A stretch of 64,000 nucleotides of DNA from Primulina eburnea (lineage: Eukaryota > Streptophyta > Magnoliopsida > Lamiales > Gesneriaceae), in NCBI RefSeq assembly GCF_022965805.1, contig NC_133109.1, forward strand, positions 8,099,869 through 8,163,868, read 5' to 3'. Made by a program: the position numbers and the translations under genes. Under the pieces are notes generated by a model, which was given only the letters and a program-made list of their open reading frames with translations, did not search any database and was not told where the DNA came from. Numbering within the stretch: the stretch's first letter is position 1; every line of letters begins with the position of its first letter. Below are positions 47,979 to 58,814 of the stretch, piece after piece.

Positions 47979-49630
47979 GTCTGCTGGACCAACTCGGGAC
48001 CCAACATCTTCCTCTCACCAACCTCATCCCAAAACAAAGGGGATCTGCACTTCCTGCCATAAAGTGCCTCATACGGTGCCATGCCAATCGTCGCCTGGTA
48101 GCTATTGTTGTACGTGAACTCCACAAGAGGCAACTTGGAATCCCAGCTACCAGAATAGTCAATAGTACAAGCTCTGAGCATATCCTCCAGAATCTGAATG
48201 ACTCTCTCTGACTGACCGTCGCTCTGAGGATGATAAGCTGTACTGAAAGCTAATCGAGAACCCATAGCTCTGTGCAAACTCTTCCAGAACTCTGAGGTAA
48301 ATCTAGGGTCACGATCAGACACGATCGACACCGGAACCCCATGAAGTCTAACAATCTCTGCAATGTAATCCTCGGCATACTGAGACATCGAATACGTCGT
48401 CTTGACTGGGAGAAAGTGCGCTGACTTGGTCAATCTATCAACAATAACCCAAATGGAATTGAAACCCTTCTGCGTCCTGGGTAAACCAGTCACGGATTAA
48501 ATCCATAGTGATATGCTCCCACTTCCACTGAGGAATCGGCAAAGAAAGCAATGTCCCAGCAGGTCTCTGGTGCTCAATCTTTACCTGCTGACAAGTAAGG
48601 CACTGAGAAATGAACAAAGCAATATCTCTCTTCATACCTGGCCACCAGTAGAGTCGACGAAGATCCTGATACATCTTCGTACTGCCTGGATGAATCGAAT
48701 AAGGTGCGGTATGAGCCTTTGTCAAGACATCTCTACGAATATCTTCCCCAGAAGGAACACAAATGCGGCCTCTGAAAGTTACCAAATCATCACCATTCAG
48801 ACTAAACTCTGAATTCCCTCTAGCCTCGGCTCTAGCTCTCAACTCTGCCAACTGAACATCAGTCGACTGCTCTCTACGGATCCTGTCCGTCAATGTAGAT
48901 CGAATGAGCAACGCTGAAAAGCGAGCAATGGTCCCTGGAATCACCAGATCAATCTCCTCTCTCTGCAAATCCATCAACAATGGTCTCTGAATCAAAGAAC
49001 TCAATGAAGCACTCGACTTGCGGCTCAAAGCATCAGCCACAACATTCGCCTTCCTTGGGTGATAACTGATCGTCACATCGTAATCCTTGACAAGCTCTAA
49101 CCACCTCCTCTGTCGCATATTGAGCTCTTTCTGCGAGAACAGATACTTCAAACTCTTATGGTCTGTGAAGATCTCACACTTTTCGCCATACAGATAATGT
49201 CTCCAAATCTTAAGGGCGAAAACCACAGCTGCAAGCTCCAAATCGTGCGTCGGATAATTCTTCTCATAATCCTTCAACTGGCGAGACGCATAGGCAATGA
49301 CCTTACCTCGCTGCATCAACACTGCACCAAGGCCTCTCTTCGACGCATCGGTATAGACCACAAAATCCTCTGAACCACTGGGCAAAGAAAGAACAGGAGC
49401 TGTCGTCAATCTGTCCTTCAACTCCTGAAATGCACTCTGGCAATCGATAGACCACTCGAACTTCACAGTCTTCCTCGTCAGATTGGACAATGGCAGGGCA
49501 ATCTTGGAGAAACCTGAAATGAAACGACGATAGTAACCCGCCAAACCAAGGAAACTACGTACCTCAGAAACAGTAGTAGGAATAGGCCAATTCTGAATCG
49601 CCTCAATCTTCAACGGATCAACAGCAATGC
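47979..49630 (-). pseudogene. Gag-pol of E, middle part (late RT, RNase H, integrase), frameshifted
   Basis: On the minus strand it continues [14 protein letters not shown] (after the solo LTR), then RNase H ([10 protein letters not shown]...DHKSLKYLF), the integrase HHCC region and KWEHITMD. Near 48490-48500 there are four extra bases compared with C (CACGGATTAAATCC against CACGAAATCC), shifting the frame after MD. The second frame resumes [15 protein letters not shown] and keeps SDRDPRF and SDGQSERV up to LVQQT at the copia junction. The frameshift alone would kill the enzyme. Confidence 0.92.
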
Positions 49631-50159
49631 TGTGGGGACCCGGGCTCTAACTCTATTCTTTTGGGATTTAATTGGATCTTTGTTCGAAAATGTGGGTCAA
49701 AATTTTGCTTTTAATTTTAATTCAAATGTATTAACTAAAGCATAACATATCTCGATAGAAATTAAACAACGTAATGTACATACAAGTCTGTTCGTACAAC
49801 ATACACTAGTGTTCACATGACAACTATAAACATAAGTAGTACAAGTGCCATAAGAAACCACTAGTAATCTGCAATGCCCGAGATCTCCACGCTATCATCA
49901 TCTCTCATCTAGCTCGTGACCCCGATCCTGCCCCACCTGTTGCCATGCACACATACAGACACGACAACAGCCGGATAACTCCGGTGAGAACATATCCCAG
50001 TATAAAACATGGATGCATGCAATGTAATAAATCATGTACAAATGCATAACATAAATCCAGTAACATGAATATACATCTAAACATGTAGTAGAATACAAAT
50101 CTGTATTCAACAATTCCAATCTTGACTCGACTCTTTTCTAATCTAGGGATCCCGGTGTG

Positions 50160-50212
50160 AATAAGACGGTCTGTTACCTACCCAACCACTCGGGGCAACG
50201 GTACGTCTTATT
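50160..50212 (-). promoter_or_regulatory. AATAAGACG stem-loop in solo LTR
   Basis: Same arms as in G: outer AATAAGACG/CGTCTTATT and inner GTTGCC/GGTAAC, 53 nt. Confidence 0.6.
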
Positions 50213-51099
50213 CCTAGACTTCGGTCAACTCTGTATCGAGGGTCTACACATATAGCAAATCTGCTCCTATGCGACGATACACCGAAACGTCTAGTTTTGG
50301 CAAGTCTGCCAATCTCGCCTATCTCAGGACTCGAATATAAATCAATAAACAAGGCATTACATAATCAATGTAATAACAATCTAGTATGTGATTTAGGGAA
50401 ACTCGTATCAAATCTGAATCGAGTTGTGCAATCCCGTGACCACATGAATTATACCTTTCTTGTCGAATCGTCGGTCGAAGTCTCGAGTTCACAATAGCCA
50501 ATACAAATCTGAAATGGCATAAACAATGTGCACTTCAATCATATACATCTCAAACAAATCAATATACAAAGCTAACATCGGTTTCAATGCAATTCGACGG
50601 CGTAACGGCATAATTCTTCGATACAGATAATCCAAGAATATCATACTCGATCATAATCAACTCATAATCTCATCACACCTCAATACATAGACTGAAATCT
50701 GAACAACCGTAACTTAACACATGCTGAAAATCGAAACAAGCTCATACGATATCTGAAAATCAATCTGATAACGAATCTACGATGCTCGATATACCAAGAG
50801 CACATTTCTCAACTCAAAACATAATTTCTCCAGCATATAAATTTCGAAACATGCTGGAAATATAAGAACTTACATCTTTAGCTAGCCCTCGTTGCAAGGA
50901 GCATGAATCCGGCCTCGAAATTAAAATCGGAACACAAACCCACTCAAAATCTCAAGTGCAAAGACTATAAAGAAGTGAACTCTCTCCCCTTGCTCTTGCT
51001 TCTCGGCTGCTGAAATGGAGAATAGCTGAGGTGCCAATACAAGCTTATATACCCCAAGCCATGTGTCAACACGAAATTCAAAGGTGGCATTTCGCATGC

Positions 51100-51330
51100 A
51101 ACACCGCGGGTGCGGCAGTGTAAGAGCGCGGGTGCGCTGAGCTCTCGGCAGCCAGAATATTTTCTGAAATTCTTAGACCGCGGGTGCGGTCCTTACAAGA
51201 CCGCGGGTGCGGTCTCACACCGCGGGTGCGGTCACGCTAAAACCGCGGGTGCGGTGTCTGTTCGCAAAATTCCACTAATTTCTATCACCTACACCGCGGG
51301 GGCGGTAGTCTAAGCACCGCGGGGGCGGTG
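51100..51330 (-). promoter_or_regulatory. GC-rich hairpin-motif array in solo LTR
   Basis: Eight units of CACCGCGGGTGCGG type, some changed to CACCGCGGGGGCGG. Confidence 0.5.
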
Positions 51331-51429
51331 TGGCTTCGGCCATGCCTTCAAAATTCTCATTTAAAGGTCATGTATTCTTACCTCTATGAGTCTAGCATCA
51401 ATGGAAACTGATAATTCTCGAGCCTTACA

Positions 51430-53685
51430 AATGCCATCTCTCGAAACCACATGGCCTAGGAAAGAAATCTGATCCAACCAAAACTCACACTTCTTCAGCT
51501 TGGCAAACAATCTCTTCTCTCGCAACAACTGAAGAACAACTCTGAGATGCTCGGCATGAAGCTCTCTGGATTTGGAATAGATCAGGATATCGTCGATGAA
51601 AACAATGACGAAGCTATCCAGATAAGGCTTGAACACACGGTTCATCAGATCCATGAAGACTGAAGGGGCATTGGTCAAACCAAAAGACATGACAAGAAAC
51701 TCATAGTGACCGTACCTGGTCCGGAAAGCTGTCTTAGGGATATCAGACTCCCTAACCTTCAACTGATAGTAGCCAGACCGAAGATCAATCTTCGAGAACA
51801 TAGTAGCACCATGGAGCTGATCAAACAAATCATCTATCCGAGGCAACGGATACTTGTTCTTGACAGTTACTTTGTTAAGCTCCCTGTAGTCGATACACTG
51901 TCGCAAAGAACCATCCTTCTTCTTGACAAATAGAACCGGAGCTCCCCAAGGCGAAGAACTCGGACAAATAAAGCCCTTGTCTAAAAGATCCTGCAACTGA
52001 GTCTTCAACTCCTTCATCTCGGTAGGGGCCATCCGGTACGGAGCCTTAGAAATAGGAACCGTACCTGGAGCTAAATCAATCACAAACTCAACATCTCTAT
52101 CCGGCGGCAAACCCGGAACATCATCCTCAAACACATCAGCAAACTCCCTCACCACATCAATATCATCTACATTCAACTTAATCAATCTATCAACATCCAC
52201 AATAGAAGCAAGAAACCCATCGCAACCTCTACACAACAATCTCTCAGCCTCAAAGCAAGAAATAAAAGGAAGGACCAGCGAAGTACCTGTGCTGGCGAGC
52301 GCTCCTCCCTGGCCATCATCTGCAAAAGTCACCTTCTTAGCAACACAATCGATAACTGCACGGTAAGTCGAAAGCCAATCCATGCCAAGAATAACATCGA
52401 AGGCAACCATAGGGATAACAATCAAATCAGCGAATACAACTCGTTCCTCAATACGAACAGGGCACGCAAAGACAATTGATGTCGGGCACAAGACATCCCC
52501 CGAAGGTAAAACAACATTAAGCTGGAGGGGAAGAACAGAAGGAACTATACCCAAAGATCTCAAAAATAATTCAGACATAAAAGAATGAGTAGCACCAGTA
52601 TCAATCAAAGTAGTAGCTACTCTGCCTGAAATCAAAATAGTACTAGAGATCAATGAAGAATCACGATTAATACCTTCCTTGGTCATCGCAAAGATACGAC
52701 CCTGCACCTTCCCTTGGCTATCTCCCCTCGGGCAATTCCTAGCAACGTGGCCCGCCGCGCCACAACGAAAACAAGTATGAGTGCCCAATCTGCACTCTCC
52801 TCGATGATGCTTACCACACTTTGGACACAGTGGCTTCTCGGGATCAAATGGAACTGGCGGTGGTCTAGAACTCGGCTCCATCTTGCCCTTGCCCTTGAAA
52901 CGATCCCTGCCCCTCTGATTCGAACCCTGGCCTCTCTGAGCAATGGCCTGGTGTCTCTCCTGCCTCTCCCTGGCGATGTCCTTCTCGTCTTGCTCGGCCA
53001 ACAATGCTTTGGACACAATCTCCTTGAAAGTAACAGCTTTAGACATGTTGATATCACGACGAATCTCCGCTCTAAGGCCTCGAATGAAATGAGCACCCTT
53101 GTCCTTGTCGTTCGAAGCAATATACGGAGCAAATAGGCAACCCTCCTCAAACTTCAGGATATACTGGCCAACATCCAAGCTCCCCTGTCGAAGTTCCAAG
53201 AACTCCGTAACCTTCCTCGCTCGAAGTGCGTCGGGGAAATACTTGTCGTAGAACAAGTCAGTGAACTCTGACCACTTCAGTGTCGCAACATCAACTCCAA
53301 CTTTCGTAGCATTCCACCAGATACGTGCAGCTTTAACCAGCAAGAACACTGCACAGCTAATCCTGTCTTTGTCCTCATACTGGAGATGATCGAAGATAGC
53401 TTCAAGCGCCTTGACCCACTCGACAGCAACTAGAGGATCGGTGCTACCTGCGAATTCCGGTGGATCCATTCTCTTAAAAGCAGAAAAGACGGCATCAGTG
53501 CCAACAGCCTGAGCAACTGGACCTCTCACTTGGCCTCGACCCTGTCCTGCTCCTTGCAATCGGAGCAACTGTTGAATCTGATCGCTATGCACCTTAGCCT
53601 GCTCCTTAAGCAACTTGCCGAACTCGTCGACAACTCTCGAGGAAGAACTATCCTCACCCTCTGCCGCCTTACGCTTAGGAGGCAT
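51430..53685 (-). pseudogene. Gag-pol of E, N-terminal part (gag, protease, RT to late palm)
   Basis: Starts [16 protein letters not shown], very close to C. It shows the capsid region, [12 protein letters not shown] and the zinc knuckle [14 protein letters not shown], protease [22 protein letters not shown] and FIDD, ending SRDGI at the solo LTR. This part (752 codons) is uninterrupted, so a truncated gag-RT protein could in principle be made. The element as a whole is dead because of the insertions and the downstream frameshift. Confidence 0.94.
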
Positions 53686-53801
53686 ACTCTACAATTGCTC
53701 ACAAGACACCAATCAATATATATAACAATGGATAGATGCAAGAAAACATACCCGGACAGTTGAAAGTAGACGAAGTCATATGCATTGGTCCGAAGAACAC
53801 C

Positions 53802-53813
53802 GCTCTGATACCA
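53802..53813 (-). other. Primer binding site of E
   Basis: GCTCTGATACCA, 5 nt from the LTR edge at 53819. Confidence 0.92.
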
Positions 53814-53818
53814 TTAAA

Positions 53819-55434
53819 TGTGACACCCTGACCCGTTACAATTAAAATACAGCGGAATTTAAAATTTTCTTTCAAACGGAAGGAGTTTCAAAATGCATTT
53901 TATAAAAGTGTTTACAAAATAACAACATGATCATTCCAATGACATAACAAAATACAAAATATCATTAGTGTGATCATGTTACAAAATGGTACAAAATAAT
54001 CATCCTTCCAATCTTCGTATGCATATGACCCCCATCCACAGTCAACGTCCCGGTCCGTCGCTCTTATCTGCATCACATGAAAATAACTGAAATGAGAATA
54101 AATCTCAGCAAGTGGAACTCTTACATAGCAATGATACATAGTATACTCTGTAAAACATGGCTTTTAAATCATAAATACCATCGACTCTGAAACATGAATA
54201 ACGTAGCAATAACTGTAGCAATAGCAATAGCAATAGATAGCAATACGATGGTATTTCTCTTTTCTATGGTGGGATTGATATCAATAGTATCTGTGACTGT
54301 GGTTGCCAATATCCCATCGATATAAATCGATAACTGTGAGGGGATAAAAGCCTATGGTCGATGATCATCTAATTGCATGCAATGCTATGGCTATGATTAA
54401 TCAATCCAATAAAACATTTGAATTCTCAATAACATTTAAAGCCGTCGTTTCGCAATCTCATAATATCTCTTGTATTCCCTTTTTAACAATAGTGAGACAT
54501 CAATGCCTCCAATAGATAATCAATGAAATCAATACATAACAATGGATCAATGGAAGGTAATAACACTTTGAATCCTTTAAAACACAATACATATAATATC
54601 ATGTGAGCACAAGGGATGAAATTCCACTTACAAACCAATAGAACACCTCCAACTATACTCTTGGTACACCACCTACAACAATAATCCATAAATAATGAAT
54701 ATCAAGACTAAATCCAAGAGTCCATGCTAAATAATCCATAGAACCATCAAAACATCAAATCCAAAATAACCCTTAACTCGAAACCTCATTAGAATCGCAC
54801 CAAAAACTTACCTAAGCTTCCTTATACCATGGAGAACGTTGATCTCAAGTCGGAAATCCAAATAACTCCAAGAATCAAAGGTAGGAAGCTAAAGAAATGG
54901 AGAAAACCCTTGCCAAAAGGAGAGAAAAATCGAAAATGGAAGATAGGATAAGGTAGGTATGAAGTCAACTCAATCAAAAAGGTACTAAATAACTCGCCCA
55001 TACTTACACCGCGGGTGCGGTCACACAAGCACCGCGGGTGCGCCATGCTCACGGCATTCCAAAATAAATCCCATGCACGATCACCGCGGGTGCGGTGCTA
55101 CAAATACCGCGGGTGCGGTCTCACCGCGGGTGCGGTCCTTGCACTGCCGCGGGTGCGGTGATGCCACGGCCCTCCAAATCCAAAATCATGAATAGTACAC
55201 CGCGGGGGCACTCATCTAAGAGCGCGGGTGCACTCTACTCACGGCAATGAACAGTAACAAAACAACTAAAATCGATTCGAAACGCTGAAACGAACAATCA
55301 ACACCAACTAACACCTCAAATAAGTAATAACCAATAATACTATAGCCCAAAACACAACTATAATCATCTAATCACATAACCCAATTAACACAATAAAGCT
55401 TAAACCGTACCGTACACCGGGCTCGGCTATTACA
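53819..55434 (-). repeat. 5' LTR of E
   Basis: 1,616 bp, 38 bp longer than the 3' LTR because of extra GC-rich units (array about 55005-55240). It ends GGCTATTACA before the TSD GAATC. Confidence 0.94.
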
Positions 55435-55534
55435 GAATCTATCCACAACAACAAAACTAGAATCCCTTCCCTTCTTAGTACTAGGCAACCCCAAAATAAA
55501 ATCCATAGAAATGTCAATCCAAGTTCTTTTTAAG
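55435..55534 (-). repeat. Right edge of the integrase-derived satellite
   Basis: The monomer interrupted by E continues (CTATCCACAACAACA ... CAAGTTCTTTTTAAG) and stops abruptly where G2 begins. AAG (55532-55534) is shared by both sequences at the join. Confidence 0.9.
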
Positions 55535-56014
55535 ACGGCACATGATAGGCAAGCGAAATACGCCAATGTCAGACGCAGACCGTTGGTATTTGAGCAGGGA
55601 GACAGAGTATTTTTGAAGATTTCACCTTTCAGAGGCGTTGTCAGATTTGGCAAGCGTGGAAAGTTGTCTCCTAGATACGTCGGTCCGTATGAGATCCTTG
55701 AGAAGATTGGCGATCGAGCTTACAGACTTGCTCTTCCTCATTCATTATCTGGTATTCATGATGTTTTTCATGTATCGATGTTACGCAGATATATGCCAGA
55801 TAGTTCTCATGTCATTCAGCCTGACGAAGCAGAGTTAGATCAGACTTTGAGCTATGTTGAACAGCCGATACAGATTCTTGATCGGAAGGAGAAACAGCTT
55901 AGAACCAAGATTATTCCGCTTGTGAAGGTTCAGTGGAGTCGTCATGGCATCGAGGAAGCAACTTGGGAAACAGAGTCTGAGATGAGACAGAGACATCCCG
56001 AGCTATTCATATGA
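55535..56014 (+). pseudogene. C-terminal gag-pol fragment of G2
   Basis: Encodes [16 protein letters not shown], the GPYEIL segment and the chromodomain ([14 protein letters not shown]...[13 protein letters not shown]) to PELFI, parallel to the last part of G. It is open, and an upstream ATG in the satellite happens to be in frame, but there is no promoter or rest of the gene. Treat it as a fragment. Confidence 0.88.
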
Positions 56015-56628
56015 TGTGAGTCCCTATTTCAGTTTTAGTTATACTGTTTTGTATATACTTGCATGATTAATTGTTTACGAGTTCGAGGACGAACTCCTGT
56101 CTAAGAGGGGGAGAAATGTAAGGCTCGAGATTATTAATCTTTATTGAAGTACGACTTGGAGAATATGAGAATGCATGTCGTAAGATGAAAATATCAAATA
56201 GTTCATAAATTATGGAATTTTGATTGAAGCATGGCCGAAGCCACACCGCACCTGCGGTGATAGGAAACACCGCACCTGCGGTGTATGGACAGTAAGATGG
56301 AAGATTTTATTCGTAACATCACCGCACCCGCGGTCTTGTATGGCACCGCACCCGCGGTTGTTAATTTCAGAAAATAATGGAGTTGCCGAAGCATGAGCGC
56401 ACCCGCGGTGCAAGAGGACCGCACCCGCGGTGCTGCATGCGAGAATGCCAACTTCGATTTTAATGTTGACAGATGGCATGTATATATATAATTGTTGAGT
56501 TGAATCACTTCTTCTTCATTTCTATCAGCAGAACCGAGAGAACCCATTTCATTTCCCAAATTCTTTCAAGCTTATAAGCATGGTTGTATAAGATTTATAC
56601 CTCCAAACTTAAATCCAAGCATAGATTT
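55535..56628 (+). mobile_element. G2: truncated G-like element joined to the satellite
   Basis: This starts in mid-pol at 55535 with no 5' end, then carries the 3' end of pol, the pre-PPT hairpin (56079-56096), PPT (56103-56116) and the first 512 bp of a 3' LTR (from 56117, TGTAAGGCTCGAG), where D is inserted. Its LTR has its own GC-rich array (about 56242-56433), partly changed to CCGCACCTGCGG. It resembles G but is a separate, older copy. Confidence 0.88.
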
Positions 56629-57278
56629 TGTGGGGACCCGGACGCTAATCATGTTTTTAATCATCGTTGGGATTTAATTATCAGTTCTGATAAACAGGAT
56701 CTAAAAAAAAATTTCTTTTTAAAATATAAAAGCGGAAGGTAATGGAATCTAAATAATATACATCTCAGTATAAAATACATTTCAGTATAAAAGTACAATA
56801 CTGTACAATCTAAGTCTAAGGTTTGGTTACTAAATTCAAGTAATAAACCAAATCTACAGTAAGTCCGGAATCACCACGCTAACTCTTCTTCTCTCCTCTT
56901 CCTCTTGACCCCGATCCATCCCCACCTGTTGTCATGCACACATACAAAACAAGACAACAGCCGGATAACTCCGGTGAGAATAAATCCCAGTATAAGACAT
57001 GGTAAACATGCATATACATAAAGTAAATCCTAAAATATTCTATCATGAATATAATTCAAATCAATAGATTTCATAATCTATGAAATTTAATCAAGATAAG
57101 CATGCAACTCGAATCAGATAAACATGCTACTCAAATCAAATCATAAAAACATGCTATCATGACTGAAAGCAATAACAATGGGTTTCATAGTCTATGAAAC
57201 CACATCCATAAACACATGCAGTTCTAGTCAAATCATGTCTAGACTCGACTCAACTATAACTCTAGGGATCCCGGTGTG

Positions 57279-57331
57279 AATAAGACGATCTGTCACCTAC
57301 CCTACCAATCGAGGTGACGGTACGTCTTATT
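57279..57331 (-). promoter_or_regulatory. AATAAGACG stem-loop in D LTR
   Basis: Read on the minus strand: outer arms AATAAGACG/CGTCTTATT and inner arms GTCACC/GGTGAC. The inner pair differs from A (GTTACC/GGTAAC) at both partners. Confidence 0.62.
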
Positions 57332-58329
57332 CCTGGACCTCGGTCTGATCTGTATCGACATCTACAATAGGAGAGTGGATCTTCCCCTATGCTGCGATCT
57401 CACGGAACGTCTAGAAGTTTGACTGTTTCTGTCAGACTTTCCTATCTTAAATGCAATGCATATAAATCTGTAAACAGAGAAGTAGCATATCAGCATATAA
57501 ACAAAGCATATTCATATCAGAATATAACAATAATCTAGTATGTGATTTTGTTGGGAAACTCAAATGGGATCTATTTGAGTTGTGTCTTCCCGAATATCAC
57601 ATGAATTATACCTTTGTCGTCCCGGTCTGACGAAGACGATGACCTGTATTCATCTCTGTCCATATCAAATCTGAAATGACAATATCGAATACACTGTATC
57701 AATGAATAATTCAATACAAAAACTGTTCTGATCAATACTCAATTCAGTATACAATCTGATCAATGTCTGAACAAGATACAATCTGAGTCATATCAATAAA
57801 ATCACAATCTAATCGAAATCATATCTGAATCTGATCAATCTAAATCACTACTGAATCTGATCAATATCAATCTACTGCTATTTCGACGGCATAACAATAC
57901 CATCTGAATAACCCCGTCAATCTTAACATCACAGATATCATACTGGAACTCATAATTTGTGTCAATACAATTCATAATCTGAATACTAACACAATTCAGA
58001 TATATAATCTCGGTCAATATTTTTCAAAAATCATAACAATTACTGAAACAGTCTGTTCTTTAATCTGATTTCAATTCTACAATGTCTACGGTAGTAGAAA
58101 CACCATATCCGAATCATATTCAATTCTGACAATATCATAAATTAAAATCTTGTCTAAACGTAGCAAAACTTACGTCCAGATAAAGCCTGCGTCGATAGGA
58201 ACTCGGTGTCGTACTCAGATTCACGATCAGACGGACGGATTTCTCGCAAATTAGTTTCTAAGATCACGAGCTAAAATTCCTCCCCAAGTCTCGATTTTTG
58301 TTCTGAATTCTGAAGGTTATTCGCTTGCT

Positions 58330-58365
<36 letters not shown>
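58330..58365 (-). promoter_or_regulatory. TATA-like (TA)n tract of D LTR
   Basis: Alternating T and A with one G interruption, lying downstream (minus sense) of the palindrome array. Probable promoter core, by comparison with A and B. Confidence 0.45.
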
Positions 58366-58369
<4 letters not shown>

Positions 58370-58423
58370 TGCATTGCATAATACAAGGGCAAGTGGCGTT
58401 GTGCATGTTCTGCACGTTTCGCG

Positions 58424-58627
58424 CATATGCGCGAACAATGTCGCGCATATGCGCCAGTTATTCAAACTAGCACTTTGTCTTCTCGCGCATATGCGCCACT
58501 CTTCTCGCGCATATGCGCCGAACCTACTGGACCTCCCGCGCATGTGCGCCATTCAATTCACGCATGTGCGCCGATGTTTCTGTAATTCTCGCGCATGTGC
58601 GCCGATACATGTCGCGCATGTGCGCCA
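58424..58627 (-). promoter_or_regulatory. Array of GCGCATATGCGC palindromes in D U3
   Basis: About nine units, the first ones with ATAT centres and the later ones with ATGT/ACAT centres, spaced 15-35 bp. They sit about 60 bp upstream of the TA tract, where other families have different GC-rich motifs. Confidence 0.55.
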
Positions 58628-58776
58628 ATCCTATTCTTCCCACATAATGTGATTCTTCTTTCGGCTCTCGAGATCTGATCCGTTCCGTTTATAATCATCT
58701 TAATTATCAACAATAGATTATAATAATCATCGCCAAATCTCTTCAGATTAACCGGATTAATTTCTCGGGCCTTATA

Positions 58777-58792
58777 TTTCTCCCCCTCTTAG
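58777..58792 (-). other. Polypurine tract of D
   Basis: On the minus strand CTAAGAGGGGGAGAAA abuts the 3' LTR; the pre-PPT hairpin is at 58797-58814. Confidence 0.88.
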
Positions 58793-58814
58793 ATCTGAGT
58801 TCGTCCTCGAACTT

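Larger units (their letters stand above)
49631..51429 (-). mobile_element. Solo LTR of the G family in E's RT region
   Basis: Edges TGTGGGGACCC and GAGCCTTACA with perfect TSD AATGC (49626-49630 and 51430-51434). Length 1,799 bp, no internal region, PBS or PPT: a solo LTR left by recombination between two LTRs. It resembles G's LTR throughout, including the CCGGA hairpin (49971-49984), the stem-loop (50160-50212) and the GC-rich array (about 51100-51330), but it is clearly diverged. Removing it and one target copy rejoins E's frame exactly (SRDGI-AVDP). Confidence 0.96.
35957..55434 (-). mobile_element. Element E: gypsy chromodomain element inserted in the satellite, broken by copia and a solo LTR
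   Basis: Perfect TSD GAATC (35952-35956 and 55435-55439), and the satellite monomer continues across the site. LTRs are 35957-37534 (1,578 bp) and 53819-55434 (1,616 bp); they differ by about ten substitutions plus copy number of GC-rich motif units and of a short AGCAAT repeat. The gag-pol is closely related to that of C. It is interrupted by a copia element in the integrase-to-C-terminal region, by a solo LTR in the late RT region, and by its own 4-bp frameshift. Confidence 0.95.
56629..58776 (-). repeat. 3' LTR of D
   Basis: 2,148 bp. It holds the CCGGA hairpin (56961-56974), the AATAAGACG stem-loop (57279-57331), a (TA)n tract (58330-58365) and an array of GCGCATATGCGC-type palindromes (about 58424-58627). 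It gives the uninterrupted comparison for the C insertion site in A. Confidence 0.9.

Noticed and set aside
55511..56014. 167-codon ORF crossing from satellite into G2
   Set aside because: The start lies in antisense satellite sequence that happens to be in frame; it is a junction artefact, and only the G2 part is recognisable.
58330..58365. (TA)n as a simple microsatellite only
   Set aside because: Its position relative to the palindrome array matches TA tracts in A and B, so a promoter-core reading is preferred, at moderate confidence.
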